From contig NZ_JAKKOD010000002.1 of NCBI RefSeq assembly GCF_026226775.1, positions 134,501 through 198,500 of the forward strand: 64,000 nucleotides of DNA. The letters run 5' to 3'. The stretch is from Avibacterium sp. 21-586 (GTDB lineage Bacteria; Pseudomonadota; Gammaproteobacteria; Enterobacterales; Pasteurellaceae). The first letter of the stretch is position 1, and each line of letters begins with the position of its first letter. Positions 10,823 through 19,510 of the stretch are shown here, one piece after another. The notes beneath the pieces were generated by a model that did no database searches, was not told the DNA's origin, and saw only the letters and a program-made list of their open reading frames with translations. Both the position numbers and the translations under genes were made by a program.

Positions 10823-12110
10823 TTTTACCACCTTCTGTCATTTTTAACTGTGAAAATTTATGTGCAATTCCTGCAACCACTGCAACAGCTTGATTCATTA
10901 CATCAATAGAAATAAATTCAAATTTACCGTGAAAATTTTCACCACCAGTAAATAAATTAGGCGCTGGCAACCCCATAAATGATAATCTTGCCCCATCCGT
11001 TCCACCACGAATTGGCTCAATGCGTGGTGTAATGCCTAATTCTTTCATCACTTGTTCAGCTATCTCAATTAAATAACGATGAGGTTCAACTTTCTCTTTC
11101 ATATTGCGATAGCGCTCATTTACCTCTAATTGAATAGTATTAATACCATACTCTTGTTGATACTGATTAACAGCCTCTTGCAGCAATTGACGACTTGCTG
11201 ATAACCCTTGTTCTGTAAAATCGCGTACCGCATAATGCAATTTACAATGTTCCAAAGAACCGTCTATTTTACGCAGAAAAATAAATCCCTCATAGCCTTC
11301 GCTGGTTGCAGGTGTAAAGTGCGGTGGTAAATTTGTATGAAAGTGACAAGCTCGATCCCAAGCATTCACCATTTTGCCTTTTGCCGTACCCGGATGTACG
11401 GCTCGTCCAAATAGGTGAACCGTTATCTCATCAGCATTAAAATTTTCATATTGCAATTCACCTAAAACACTGCCATCTAAGGTATAAGCCACATCGGCTG
11501 CAAATTTTGCAACATCAAAATGATCCGCCCCTCGTGCAATTTCTTCATCAGGCGTAAAACCGATACGAATTTTTCCGTGTGGAATTTCTGGATGTTTTTG
11601 TAAAAACTCAATAGCAGACAAAATAATTGCAATTCCCGCTTTATCATCTGCACCTAATAGACTCGTTCCATCAGTGGTCATTAATGTATGCCCCACTAAT
11701 TCTGTCAAATGAGGAAAATCATCAGGTGAAAGTACATCTCCTGAAGCTGCAAGAACAATAGGTTTACCGTCATAGTGCTGAATAAGCTGCGGCTGAACAT
11801 TTTTACCATTAAAATCAGGTGCAGTATCTACATGAGCGAGTAATCCTAATACTGGAACATCTTGCTCAATGTTGGCAGGTAAACTAGCAAATAGATATCC
11901 CTTTTCATCTAATGAAATCTCACTCAACCCCATTGCTTTGAGTTCATCTTGCAAAAAATGTAATAAATCCCACTGCTGGGGCGTACTCGGTACGGTATTA
12001 CTTTTGGCATCGGAAGTAGTGTGAATTTTTACATAATGGGTTAAACGCTCAATTAATGTATCTTTCATTGCTACATTAAAAGTAGAAGCATCAAATTCCA
12101 AAATAGACAT
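10815..12110 (-). CDS. pepT: Peptidase T (tripeptide aminopeptidase)
   Basis: A 431-residue M20-family metallopeptidase. Zinc-site motifs are visible: LLAHVDTAPDFNGKN (about residues 87-101), TDGTSLLGADDKAGIA with the bridging Asp, TPDEEIARGADHFD and the C-terminal GGENFHGKFEF. It removes N-terminal residues from tripeptides in the cytoplasm. The ATG is preceded by GGAGAAATT. It overlaps dcuC by 8 bp. The pairing suggests that Asp/Asn released from peptides can feed fumarate respiration, with succinate leaving through DcuC; that link is inference. About 20 residues longer at the N-terminus than E. coli PepT. Confidence 0.95.
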   Translation of the reverse strand: MSILEFDASTFNVAMKDTLIERLTHYVKIHTTSDAKSNTVPSTPQQWDLLHFLQDELKAMGLSEISLDEKGYLFASLPANIEQDVPVLGLLAHVDTAPDFNGKNVQPQLIQHYDGKPIVLAASGDVLSPDDFPHLTELVGHTLMTTDGTSLLGADDKAGIAIILSAIEFLQKHPEIPHGKIRIGFTPDEEIARGADHFDVAKFAADVAYTLDGSVLGELQYENFNADEITVHLFGRAVHPGTAKGKMVNAWDRACHFHTNLPPHFTPATSEGYEGFIFLRKIDGSLEHCKLHYAVRDFTEQGLSASRQLLQEAVNQYQQEYGINTIQLEVNERYRNMKEKVEPHRYLIEIAEQVMKELGITPRIEPIRGGTDGARLSFMGLPAPNLFTGGENFHGKFEFISIDVMNQAVAVVAGIAHKFSQLKMTEGGKND

Positions 12111-12312
12111 AATTTCTCCAAATTAATTTATCATCTTACATAGCTTAGAGAAATTTAATAAGAAAAGATATGATCTAGGTAAAAATTAAAGCATATCGAA
12201 TATTTATTTAAAAAGTTAATTTTTTATAACAAAAAGAAATATTTTGTATCAATTTATTATTGGAGGGATATAAATATGTCTCACATAATATCCAACCTTG
12301 ATAGGAAAATTT

Positions 12313-12740
12313 ATGGTTTGGACAATTATTTCGGGAGGTATTCTCGGCATTATTTTGGGATTTATCTTACAACGAACTCGTTTTTGTTTAACAGGCGGTT
12401 TTCGTGATATGTACATAGCAAAAAATAACAAAATGTTTTACGCACTTTTACTTGCAATTTTAATTCAAAGTATTGGGGGGCTGATATTAGTACAACTAGG
12501 TTATATTTCTTCACCTTATGAAGAATTTTCTTTAGTTGGCACAACATTTGGATCTTATCTTTTTGGTATCGGTATTGTCTTAGCCTGTGGTTGTGCTACG
12601 GAAACGGTTTAACATCGACAGCAGTGATGAGTTTTAAAGGCTGGATTGCCCTTGCTTTTACTATTCTTGGGGTATGGACAATGGCACACGTTTTATTTAT
12701 TCGTCCGCGCAGATTGGCGTTAGCAAACGCTGCAGCATAA
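12313..12740 (+). pseudogene. yedE: YedE/YeeE-family transporter with internal deletion and frameshift
   Basis: The N-terminal part (12313-12612) is typical of the family: GFILQRTRFCLTGGFRDMYIAKNNKMFYALL and, ending the frame, FGIGIVLACGCATE. The next bases continue in another frame as GNGLTSTAVMSFKGWIALAF, then TILGVWTMAH, a normal C-terminus of the same family, and stop at 12740. In full-length relatives these parts are separated by some 200 residues and each carries a Gly-Gly-Cys motif, so recombination between the two motif copies appears to have removed the middle and shifted the frame. The intact protein imports a sulfur or selenium compound together with a TusA-like partner, which follows. 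A small-ORF ATG at 12276 with a good Shine-Dalgarno is in another frame. Confidence 0.75.
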
Positions 12741-12767
12741 GATTTATTCACATAGAAGGAAATTAAG

Positions 12768-12968
12768 ATGATCGTAAAATTAGAAACAGCGGTGCTGGTC
12801 TGCCCATTCCCATTAGAAGAAGCAAAAGCAGCAATGGCAAAATTAAACGCAGGTGATGGCATTGAAATTGAATTTGATTTCACACAAGCCACAGAAGCCA
12901 TTCCCAACAGAGCGGCAGAAGAAGGCTATGAAGTTCCCCTTTTTGACCAAGTTGGCGATGTAAAATGA
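12768..12968 (+). CDS. TusA/YedF-like sulfurtransferase, probably truncated by a nonsense codon
   Basis: A 66-residue TusA-family protein with the CPxP signature VCPFPLEEAKAAMAKL; the Cys near residue 12 is the sulfur (or selenium) carrier. Such genes pair with YedE transporters, and this one lies 27 bp after the yedE remnant. The stop TGA (12966-12968) is followed in frame by codons for TITVLK and then TAG at 12989. Relatives usually end in W-T-(I/L)-T-V-x-K, so the TGA probably replaces a Trp codon and the protein lacks its last seven residues. Loss of the transporter partner and this lesion suggest a decaying system. Confidence 0.7.
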   Translation: MIVKLETAVLVCPFPLEEAKAAMAKLNAGDGIEIEFDFTQATEAIPNRAAEEGYEVPLFDQVGDVK

Positions 12969-12999
12969 ACAATCACGGTATTGAAATAGCCTTTCTTTT

Positions 13000-13038
13000 A
13001 AGTGCGGTGGAAAAAATCAGAATTTTTGTACCGCACTT
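13000..13038. terminator. Paired uptake-sequence hairpin
   Basis: AAGTGCGGT (13000-13008) and ACCGCACTT (13030-13038) form an inverted pair followed by TTTT, a usual Pasteurellaceae terminator. It ends the yedE/tusA-like region. Confidence 0.7.
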
Positions 13039-13040
13039 TT

Positions 13041-13338
13041 TATCGCTTTCTTTTCCTACAGATCCCCTTGACGAACACCCTATTGAAGCGTAACATTCCG
13101 CACGATTTAGCAACAAGGGGACACACACTTTGGACAGTCATAGTCGATACCCAATTTATCTTTGATCTAAATCTCGTCTTCTACTTATCGGCGAGATTTC
13201 GCAGGTAAGTTTCATTATCTCAATTATTAGGTATCTTTAATTAAATAATCGAAAGTTTTACACCGCACTTTTGTGTTGATTATTTAGTTTTCTTTTGTTC
13301 ATCGGGTTTGTTCATAATCCCTTAAGGAGTATGACAAA
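13041..13338 (+). promoter_or_regulatory. Non-coding leader of corA with two potential stems
   Basis: About 300 bp without a convincing gene. CCCCTTG (13064-13070) can pair with CAAGGGG (13114-13120), enclosing a 43-base region, and AAATCTCG (13169-13176) pairs perfectly with CGAGATTT (13192-13199). Another uptake core (complement) is near 13262. I do not recognise a known riboswitch class. The distance to corA and the stems make a structured 5' leader possible, but I see no conserved motif that proves it. Confidence 0.35.
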
Positions 13339-14286
13339 ATGATTAATGCTTTTGCACTGGAAAAGGCACGTTTAATTAGGCTAGATGAAGGTGATGAAAA
13401 TCTTAATGCTGCCATTTGGATTGATTTGCTTGAACCATCAAGCGAAGAACGTGAAATGTTGCAACAGGGCTTAGGGCAAAGTTTGGCATCTTTCTTAGAA
13501 TTGGAAGATATTGAAGCGTCCGCACGTTTCTTTGAAGATGAAGACGGCTTGCATTTGCACTCTTTTTTCTATTGTGAAGATGAAAATGATTATGCCGATA
13601 TTGCCAGCGTGGCGTTTACCTTGCGTGATGGCCGTTTGTTCACCTTGCGTGATCGTGAATTGCCAGCGTTTCGCCTTTATCGAATGCGTTCGCGCAGCCA
13701 ACGATTGGTGGAATGTAATGCCTATGAAGTGCTGTTAGATTTATTTGAAACCAAAATCGAGCAATTAGCCGATGTGATCGAAAATGCTTACGCAGATTTG
13801 GAAAAATTAAGTCACGTTATTTTGGAAGGTAAGCAAGGCGAAGCTTTTGATAAAGCCCTTGCCACACTGACAGAACAAGAAGATGCCAGTTCCAAAGTGC
13901 GTTTATGTTTGATGGATACGCAGCGTGCATTGAGCTTTTTGGTGCGCAAAACACGTCTGCCAGCCAATCAGTTAGAGCAAGCGCGCGATATTTTACGCGA
14001 TATTGAATCCCTGCAACCGCATAATGAATCCTTATTCCAAAAAGTGAATTTCTTAATGCAAGCGGCAATGGGTTATATCAATATTGAGCAGAATAAAATT
14101 ATGAAATTTTTCTCCGTAGTGTCGGTGATGTTCCTGCCTGCAACTTTGGTGGCGTCCACTTACGGAATGAACTTTGAATTTATGCCTGAATTGCATTTAA
14201 AATATGGTTATCCTATGGCGATTGGTTTAATGATCATTGCGGCACTGACGCCTTATATTTATTTTAAACGCAAAGGCTGGTTGTAA
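13339..14286 (+). CDS. corA: CorA magnesium/cobalt transporter
   Basis: A 315-residue protein: a large cytoplasmic N-terminal domain with long helices, then two C-terminal membrane helices. The signature [11 protein letters not shown] (the GMN selectivity loop) lies between the helices near residue 276. The protein ends in a basic tail (YFKRKGWL), as in E. coli CorA. It is a homopentameric inner-membrane channel for Mg2+ (also Co2+ and Ni2+), gated by Mg2+ bound in the cytoplasm. TTAAGGAG precedes the ATG. yggT follows after 17 bp. Confidence 0.96.
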   Translation: MINAFALEKARLIRLDEGDENLNAAIWIDLLEPSSEEREMLQQGLGQSLASFLELEDIEASARFFEDEDGLHLHSFFYCEDENDYADIASVAFTLRDGRLFTLRDRELPAFRLYRMRSRSQRLVECNAYEVLLDLFETKIEQLADVIENAYADLEKLSHVILEGKQGEAFDKALATLTEQEDASSKVRLCLMDTQRALSFLVRKTRLPANQLEQARDILRDIESLQPHNESLFQKVNFLMQAAMGYINIEQNKIMKFFSVVSVMFLPATLVASTYGMNFEFMPELHLKYGYPMAIGLMIIAALTPYIYFKRKGWL

Positions 14287-14303
14287 TTTTTAAGGAGAAA
14301 ATA

Positions 14304-14867
14304 ATGGGCTTAAATTCCCTTCAATTTTTAGTTTATACCCTGATTAATGTTTTTAGTTTCGTACTAATTTTGCGTGCGTGGTTTCAGTATAGTAGCGTGG
14401 ATTTTTATAATCCCTTTTCGCAAACCTTAGTGAAATTCACCCAGCCCGTGCTTGCCCCGTTGCAAAAATTTTTACCCACGGTGAAAGGCTTAAATACCGC
14501 AGCATTGCTACTATGTGTGGCGTTAGGTGTGGTTAAATATCCGTTAATGGATTTATTGGGTTCAACTCAAGTAACGGTTAATCCATTGCTTTATCTTTAT
14601 ATTGGTTTATTGCATAGCTTACGCACCATTGGGGAATTGGTGATTTATGTGTTGTTTTTCCAAGCCATTTTAAGTTGGTTTAACCGTGGGCAAAATCCGT
14701 TGCAATATACTCTTTATCAGCTCACACAACCTTTGCTTAACCCAATTCGCCGTATTTTACCGAGCACGGGAATGATTGATTTTTCGCCAATGTTATTGGC
14801 ATTTTTGTTATTTTATGCCAATCGAGTAATGTACGACATTGCACCTATCTTATGGCAATTTGCTTAA
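14304..14867 (+). CDS. yggT: YggT family membrane protein
   Basis: A 187-residue hydrophobic protein with the duplicated YggT repeat: each half has a helix, a short amphipathic stretch with SWFNRGQNPLQYTLYQLTQPLLNPIRR-type sequence, and a further helix. In the second half this is seen at about residues 127-155. YggT proteins are linked to osmotic stress and, in other bacteria, cell division, but the function is not firmly known. It starts with AAGGAG 17 bp after corA, and overlaps yggU by 16 bp. Confidence 0.88.
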   Translation: MGLNSLQFLVYTLINVFSFVLILRAWFQYSSVDFYNPFSQTLVKFTQPVLAPLQKFLPTVKGLNTAALLLCVALGVVKYPLMDLLGSTQVTVNPLLYLYIGLLHSLRTIGELVIYVLFFQAILSWFNRGQNPLQYTLYQLTQPLLNPIRRILPSTGMIDFSPMLLAFLLFYANRVMYDIAPILWQFA

Positions 14868-15154
14868 TCAATGCTATCGAGCAAAACGCACAAGGACTTC
14901 GGTTGCGGATTTTTCTGCAACCGAAAGCCAGTAAAGATCAAATTGTTGGCTTACACGACAACGAGCTAAAAATCACCATCACCGCTCCACCCGTTGATGG
15001 CCAAGCCAACGCCCATTTGCTTAAATTCCTAAGCAAAACTTTCAAAGTGCCCAAAAGCAGTATTCTCATCGAAAAAGGCGAATTCAATCGCCATAAACAA
15101 ATTTTTATTCCTGCACCGAAAGTGATTCCTGAACAGGTTTTAGAGTTGTTGTGA
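14852..15154 (+). CDS. yggU: DUF167 protein YggU
   Basis: A 100-residue protein with the DUF167 pattern RIFLQPKASKDQIVGLHDNELKI, then APPVDGQANAHLLKFLSKTF near residues 47-66 and a C-terminal basic segment. The family is small, widely conserved and of unknown function. It overlaps yggT by 16 bp, an arrangement also seen in E. coli. A strong bidirectional hairpin follows its stop. Confidence 0.9.
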   Translation: MAICLINAIEQNAQGLRLRIFLQPKASKDQIVGLHDNELKITITAPPVDGQANAHLLKFLSKTFKVPKSSILIEKGEFNRHKQIFIPAPKVIPEQVLELL

Positions 15155-15156
15155 TA

Positions 15157-15186
15157 AAAAATGCTCTCAATCAATGAGAGCATTTT
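15157..15186. terminator. Bidirectional terminator between yggU and the PL8 gene
   Basis: AAAATGCTCTCA (15157-15168) and TGAGAGCATTTT (15175-15186) form a 12-bp perfect stem with A- and T-tracts on each side, in a convergent gap of 37 bp. Confidence 0.85.
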
Positions 15187-15191
15187 GTTTT

Positions 15192-18100
15192 TTAGAATTG
15201 ATAATTAAAGGTGGCTATCATCTTGCGTTCTTGACGATTGTTGGTCTGAACACTGAAATCAAAAGTGTAATTACCAATATTTTTGGCAATTCCCACTTTA
15301 CCTATCCATTCTTGTTTTGAACGCTGGAGCTTGTGTTCTTGTCCATTTAATTGAAGGCGATATGGATCGTCTAAGTTCACTTTCCAAGTCGGTTCAAGAT
15401 AAAGGGCTATACCACCAATATGATAGCTAAATTTACTTGATAGCTGCGTTTGGATAGCAAAATGATGAGCGAGTTTACCATTATCTGGTAGCTTGCTATC
15501 TAGCAGATAGGAACCTAGCACGCCAATGCGAGGCTGAATGGTAAATTGGTTAAAGGTAAAGGTTTTATCATAACCAAGGTAAAGGTCGAGATAATCTGCG
15601 TGTACTGCGTTATCAAAAACGTGGCGATAACGAACAAAGCTAGAAAAATCATACCATTTTGTATTAGCACCAATACCTAACTGGTGGATATCATTATAAC
15701 GATATTCAGCAAATGCCCCGACTTTCTTATGATCATTTAAGGATTGGTTAAACCCTGTTTGGAATCTTCCACCTAATCCTTGTTTATTGCTTTCACTTAA
15801 TGTGGCTGTGAAATAATGATCATAGTTGAAATTATCAATGATAGAAACATCTACATCAGTTATATTTCTTAGCGTTTTAGCATATTTATCAAGATAATCT
15901 TGGGTAAACGCCTCTTGTTCAGAGGAAGTTTGAGTGGTAAGATTTTCTTCTTCGTCATTAGATTCCACAGTTTCTTCTATGGCTACAGTGCGATTGCTAC
16001 CCTCAGCTTGTGTTGCTTGAGTAGTTGACGTTGAACTGCTTTCGTCATTGTTATTTCCATTAGATTCAACCGCATTGTCTGATGTATCTACGCTTTTATC
16101 TGGTGTTACAGTTGGGCTATCTTCAGCATTTTCAGATGAGGTTTTTGTTGCTAGATTTTCTCCTGAATTATCTTCCTTGTGCTGACTTTCCTCAATAGCA
16201 GAGAAATATTTCTGATGCTCATCCAGTTTAAAGGTGAATTCTGTTTTTTCTCCTAAAATTGTGGCTGTTACATCGTTACCAACTTTTAAGATGTATTTAC
16301 CAAGAACAGATAAATTAATTTCATCATCAAGCATCAGCGTTGGATCGGCGACATAAATATCTAAGTGTCCACTTGATTCCGTCTTAATTACGGAAAGAGG
16401 ATGATTCACAGCCAAACCATTAACCTCTCCCGGTTCAAAGAAATTAACAAAAAGACTATTACCTACTTTTACTGCGTGTTGTTGGGCATTTTGTCGTAAA
16501 ATTTGAATTGTATTTGTATCAAAATGATTCACTTCATCGGCACTATAACCTGGCATAATGAGATAAGCATAGCTTGCATCTTTAGGCTCTTTTCCATGAT
16601 TTAACCAAATTTTAGCAAATTTCGTTAAGCCATCTTTTCCTTTTTCGATAGAAGTATGTGGTTGTTGACCGTCAAGGATTTTATAGCTGATAGTTTGTTG
16701 TGTGGTGGGATTAGAAAAATAAATCGTATCACCAATTTTAGATAAAATTTGTTTTCCATTGATCACCCTATTATCAATGGTCGTAAATACTTCGCCTTCA
16801 TCTGTACTAGTAATATTTGATCCTAGTGCTAATACTACATCACCCAGCATCACCCAAGATTTTTTCGCTGTAGTTTTATCGTTATGAGATGTGAAATCCA
16901 TTGCAATAATAGCTTTAGTGGCGTTGCCTTGTGAACCATCTTCCTTAATACCATTATCAACACCACCTACAAATGTTTTACTACTACGATCTTTTAAATG
17001 TCGACGTTGATTTGACCCATCTTTTCGAGTAGCGTTGCTTTCGGTAGTTCCTGGTAGCATGTAAGGATCAACGTTATGCCAGTAATTTGTAAATGAATCA
17101 GTACTCTGATTATCGTAAATATAGGTCATTCCATCACCAGTGTACCAGCCTTGAGGATTCTCACCATTCATACTTTCATAGGCAGCTGTACGATTTGAAT
17201 GCATTGCAATAACAACTGTTCCCTTAGGATTTTTTTGTACAGCGCGATCCATAAAAGAAAAACGTTTTACACCAACGGTTTCTGTCGGCTTAATATTGGG
17301 GTTATCAAGAATATTTTTTAAAATATTCCGCACCGTATCATTTGGTGCATCATCAAGAGAATAATGTTGTTCAAGTAATGTGCGTTTTAATAGTCCTTGT
17401 AATTCAGGCTTGTATGTTGCAGGTGCACTATCAATTAATAAGGAAATATCACTAATAAATCGTTTCGCGCGAGTAACATCGCTACTATTTGGTCGAGTAA
17501 TCGCTCGTCCATTTACTGAATCATTCATTCCACCATTTATTAGTAACCAGCTATACCCTTTGAGAATCGATTCATAAATATTATCTATTTTAGGATCACC
17601 AAAAACAAAGGTTGGAGAATCTTTCAACATATATGCGAAAAGTCCTAATCCTTCAATTAGGACTGAAGCATAAGTACCATTATAAGCTACGGAAGAATGT
17701 TGAATAAATGAGCCGTCTGTATAAAATCCATCGTTTGCAATTTCATCGTTTGTATTTCTGATACTATTTTTTAGTTCCCCAACATCATAAATAGCTTCAA
17801 TAGCACGCTGGATTTCATCCTCATTATGAGTTAATAACCCTCTTACTAGTGAAACAGTCGAGGTATCCGTTCTATTCCCACCTGTACTTATTCTTGTATT
17901 TGGAGATGTAGAATATTGTGCAGCTTCGGGATTTCCACCACTGGTAGTTGGATCTGGTTGAAAGTAAAGCGTGGCATCAATTAGTTGATTTTTCAATGTA
18001 TCAGGTAAATCATTACTCATCAAAATAAGTACTTGATTTAAGGACTTAGGAATACCTATTTCCCAATGCCACCAGTTACCATATTCTTTACCTCCTATTT

Positions 18101-18509
18101 TATAACCACCTTCGTGAATTTTTTCTAAAGATGAAATTATCAGCTGTTTAGCTTCTTGATTTTGATAAAATTGTGAACCAGGTTTATTATATCCTATAGC
18201 TAAGTCTCTGATTGTATTAACTGTTGAACGAATTTTTGCCCCAACTGTTTTAGGTTGACTAAAATCGAAAGTATCACTATCTAAAAGAGTTTGTTTAGCC
18301 TTATTTGCAATATTATTTGTGTTATCTAGTGATACACTAGTAAGGTGTATTTTCCAATTTTGTAGTATTTGATCATAAGCATTCTGTGTTTTGGCATGTT
18401 CAATAGTCATAACAGAATTTGCCACAGCATAGACGGGTAAAGTAAGAGAGCTGGTTAACATCACAGATGCCAGCATACACATCACTTTTGATAAACGAAA
18501 TCGAGGCAT
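15192..18509 (-). CDS. Polysaccharide lyase family 8 (hyaluronate/chondroitin lyase-like) autotransporter
   Basis: I chose the ATG at 18509 because AAGGAG precedes it by 6 bp and it begins a clean signal peptide (MPRFRLSKVMCMLASVMLTS, cleaved near residue 28); an upstream in-frame ATG at 18578 lacks this. The 1105-residue product has an N-terminal alpha-toroid with PL8 motifs: NWWHWEIGIPKSLNQ (about 145-159), GGNRTDTS (the likely catalytic Asn, about 212), DGSFIQHSSVAYNGTY (His about 271, Tyr about 280) and NGRAITRP. Beta-sandwich regions follow to about 750, then a Ser/Thr/Asn/Glu-rich linker (about 755-865) and a 235-residue outer-membrane barrel ending in NYQF. PL8 enzymes cleave hyaluronan or chondroitin by beta-elimination. 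The barrel would display or release the enzyme at the cell surface. Single gene, CRP-like site upstream. Confidence 0.88.
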   Translation of the reverse strand: MPRFRLSKVMCMLASVMLTSSLTLPVYAVANSVMTIEHAKTQNAYDQILQNWKIHLTSVSLDNTNNIANKAKQTLLDSDTFDFSQPKTVGAKIRSTVNTIRDLAIGYNKPGSQFYQNQEAKQLIISSLEKIHEGGYKIGGKEYGNWWHWEIGIPKSLNQVLILMSNDLPDTLKNQLIDATLYFQPDPTTSGGNPEAAQYSTSPNTRISTGGNRTDTSTVSLVRGLLTHNEDEIQRAIEAIYDVGELKNSIRNTNDEIANDGFYTDGSFIQHSSVAYNGTYASVLIEGLGLFAYMLKDSPTFVFGDPKIDNIYESILKGYSWLLINGGMNDSVNGRAITRPNSSDVTRAKRFISDISLLIDSAPATYKPELQGLLKRTLLEQHYSLDDAPNDTVRNILKNILDNPNIKPTETVGVKRFSFMDRAVQKNPKGTVVIAMHSNRTAAYESMNGENPQGWYTGDGMTYIYDNQSTDSFTNYWHNVDPYMLPGTTESNATRKDGSNQRRHLKDRSSKTFVGGVDNGIKEDGSQGNATKAIIAMDFTSHNDKTTAKKSWVMLGDVVLALGSNITSTDEGEVFTTIDNRVINGKQILSKIGDTIYFSNPTTQQTISYKILDGQQPHTSIEKGKDGLTKFAKIWLNHGKEPKDASYAYLIMPGYSADEVNHFDTNTIQILRQNAQQHAVKVGNSLFVNFFEPGEVNGLAVNHPLSVIKTESSGHLDIYVADPTLMLDDEINLSVLGKYILKVGNDVTATILGEKTEFTFKLDEHQKYFSAIEESQHKEDNSGENLATKTSSENAEDSPTVTPDKSVDTSDNAVESNGNNNDESSSTSTTQATQAEGSNRTVAIEETVESNDEEENLTTQTSSEQEAFTQDYLDKYAKTLRNITDVDVSIIDNFNYDHYFTATLSESNKQGLGGRFQTGFNQSLNDHKKVGAFAEYRYNDIHQLGIGANTKWYDFSSFVRYRHVFDNAVHADYLDLYLGYDKTFTFNQFTIQPRIGVLGSYLLDSKLPDNGKLAHHFAIQTQLSSKFSYHIGGIALYLEPTWKVNLDDPYRLQLNGQEHKLQRSKQEWIGKVGIAKNIGNYTFDFSVQTNNRQERKMIATFNYQF

Positions 18510-18595
18510 TTTTTTCTCCTTAAATAATAATGATGATAATAATCCGTGTATGCTACGAGGATGAAAAAGACAATTCAATTTCCATGTTTCAAAAA

Positions 18596-18611
18596 TATGA
18601 GCGAGATCACA
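18596..18611 (-). promoter_or_regulatory. CRP-like site upstream of the PL8 autotransporter
   Basis: On the minus strand TGTGA-TCTCGC-TCATA matches TGTGA-N6-TCACA at 9 of 10 positions. It sits about 87 bp upstream of the chosen start, a usual distance for activation. This would put the lyase under carbon-catabolite control, which suits an enzyme that releases sugars from host matrix. Confidence 0.6.
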
Positions 18612-18711
18612 ATAAAAATAAAAAGGTGTTTTATTTTTATTGTGTGGCGTTTATATACTGAATTTATTGACGGATTAAAGCAAGAAGGGCTGGGCTTTGT
18701 TTACTAGACAA

Positions 18712-18736
18712 AAGTGCGGTATTTCCCACCGCACTT
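18712..18736. terminator. Paired uptake-sequence hairpin
   Basis: AAGTGCGGT (18712-18720) and ACCGCACTT (18728-18736) with a 7-base loop lie between the divergent PL8 and ABC-transporter genes. No gene ends here, so it may act only as an uptake site or insulate the two promoters. The remainder of the gap (18510-18847) holds the PL8 promoter region and nothing else I recognise. Confidence 0.5.
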
Positions 18737-18847
18737 TCTACTTTTTATATAACCAAATCATCTAGTCAATAAGATTTTATTCTTTTTCAACCAGTTACTC
18801 TGTTATTTAGAATGATTGCTAGTTTATGGCTGCAACAGGGAAGGAAA

Positions 18848-19510
18848 ATGAATTGGCAATATATTTTTGATAATGTTCCAAAATTTATTGATGCCAGTAT
18901 TATTACATTACAATTATCTTTTTGGAGTATTGTAATTTCTCTCATCATAGGGCTTTTCTGTGCAGTGACGATCAGCTATAAAATTCGTATTCTTAATTCC
19001 TTAGTAAAAGTTTATATTGAACTTTCTCGTAACACGCCTTTGCTTATTCAGCTTTTCTTCCTTTATTTTGGTCTATCCAAACTGGGGATTAAATTAGATG
19101 GATTGAGTTGCGCAATTATTGGATTAAGTTTTCTGGGCGGGAGTTATATGGCGGAGGCTATTCGTGCAGGAATTGAAAGTGTATCAAAAAGCCAGATCGA
19201 GTCGGCTTTAAGTTTAGGATTAACGCCCACACAAGCTTTTATTTATGTGATTGCACCACAGGCATTGACTGTTTCCCTTCCAGCTATTGGTGCGAATTGT
19301 CTTTTTTTGATGAAAGAAACATCCATTGCGAGTGCGATTGCTATTGCAGAATTAATGTTTATGGCAAAAGAGTTAATTGGTTTAGATTATAAAACTAATG
19401 AGGCTTTATTTTTACTTATTGTCTTTTATTTGATTATTTTGCTACCTGTTTCATTGTTGATTCATTATTTGGAAAAACGTACTCGTTATGCCAAATATGG
19501 GAGGATTTAA
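18848..19510 (+). CDS. Polar amino acid ABC transporter permease 1
   Basis: A 220-residue membrane protein of the HisM/GlnP type with about five helices. The EAA loop that contacts the ATPase is seen as SYMAEAIRAGIESVSKSQIESALSLGLTP in the middle of the protein, and RNTPLLIQLFFLYFG is the family motif before it. The ATG at 18848 has AAGGAAA just upstream; an ATG at 18812 lacks this. It overlaps the next permease by one base (TAATG). First of a four-gene operon for an amino acid, perhaps cyst(e)ine. Confidence 0.88.
   Translation: MNWQYIFDNVPKFIDASIITLQLSFWSIVISLIIGLFCAVTISYKIRILNSLVKVYIELSRNTPLLIQLFFLYFGLSKLGIKLDGLSCAIIGLSFLGGSYMAEAIRAGIESVSKSQIESALSLGLTPTQAFIYVIAPQALTVSLPAIGANCLFLMKETSIASAIAIAELMFMAKELIGLDYKTNEALFLLIVFYLIILLPVSLLIHYLEKRTRYAKYGRI

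Noticed and set aside
12276..12410. ATG with a good Shine-Dalgarno upstream of yedE
   Set aside because: The frame closes quickly and its product has no similarity to YedE; the family N-terminus begins at 12313 in another frame.
12965..13093. A 42-codon ORF overlapping the end of the TusA-like gene, considered as a corA leader peptide
   Set aside because: It crosses a terminator made of paired uptake sequences and its first codons are better explained as the out-of-frame reading of the TusA C-terminus.
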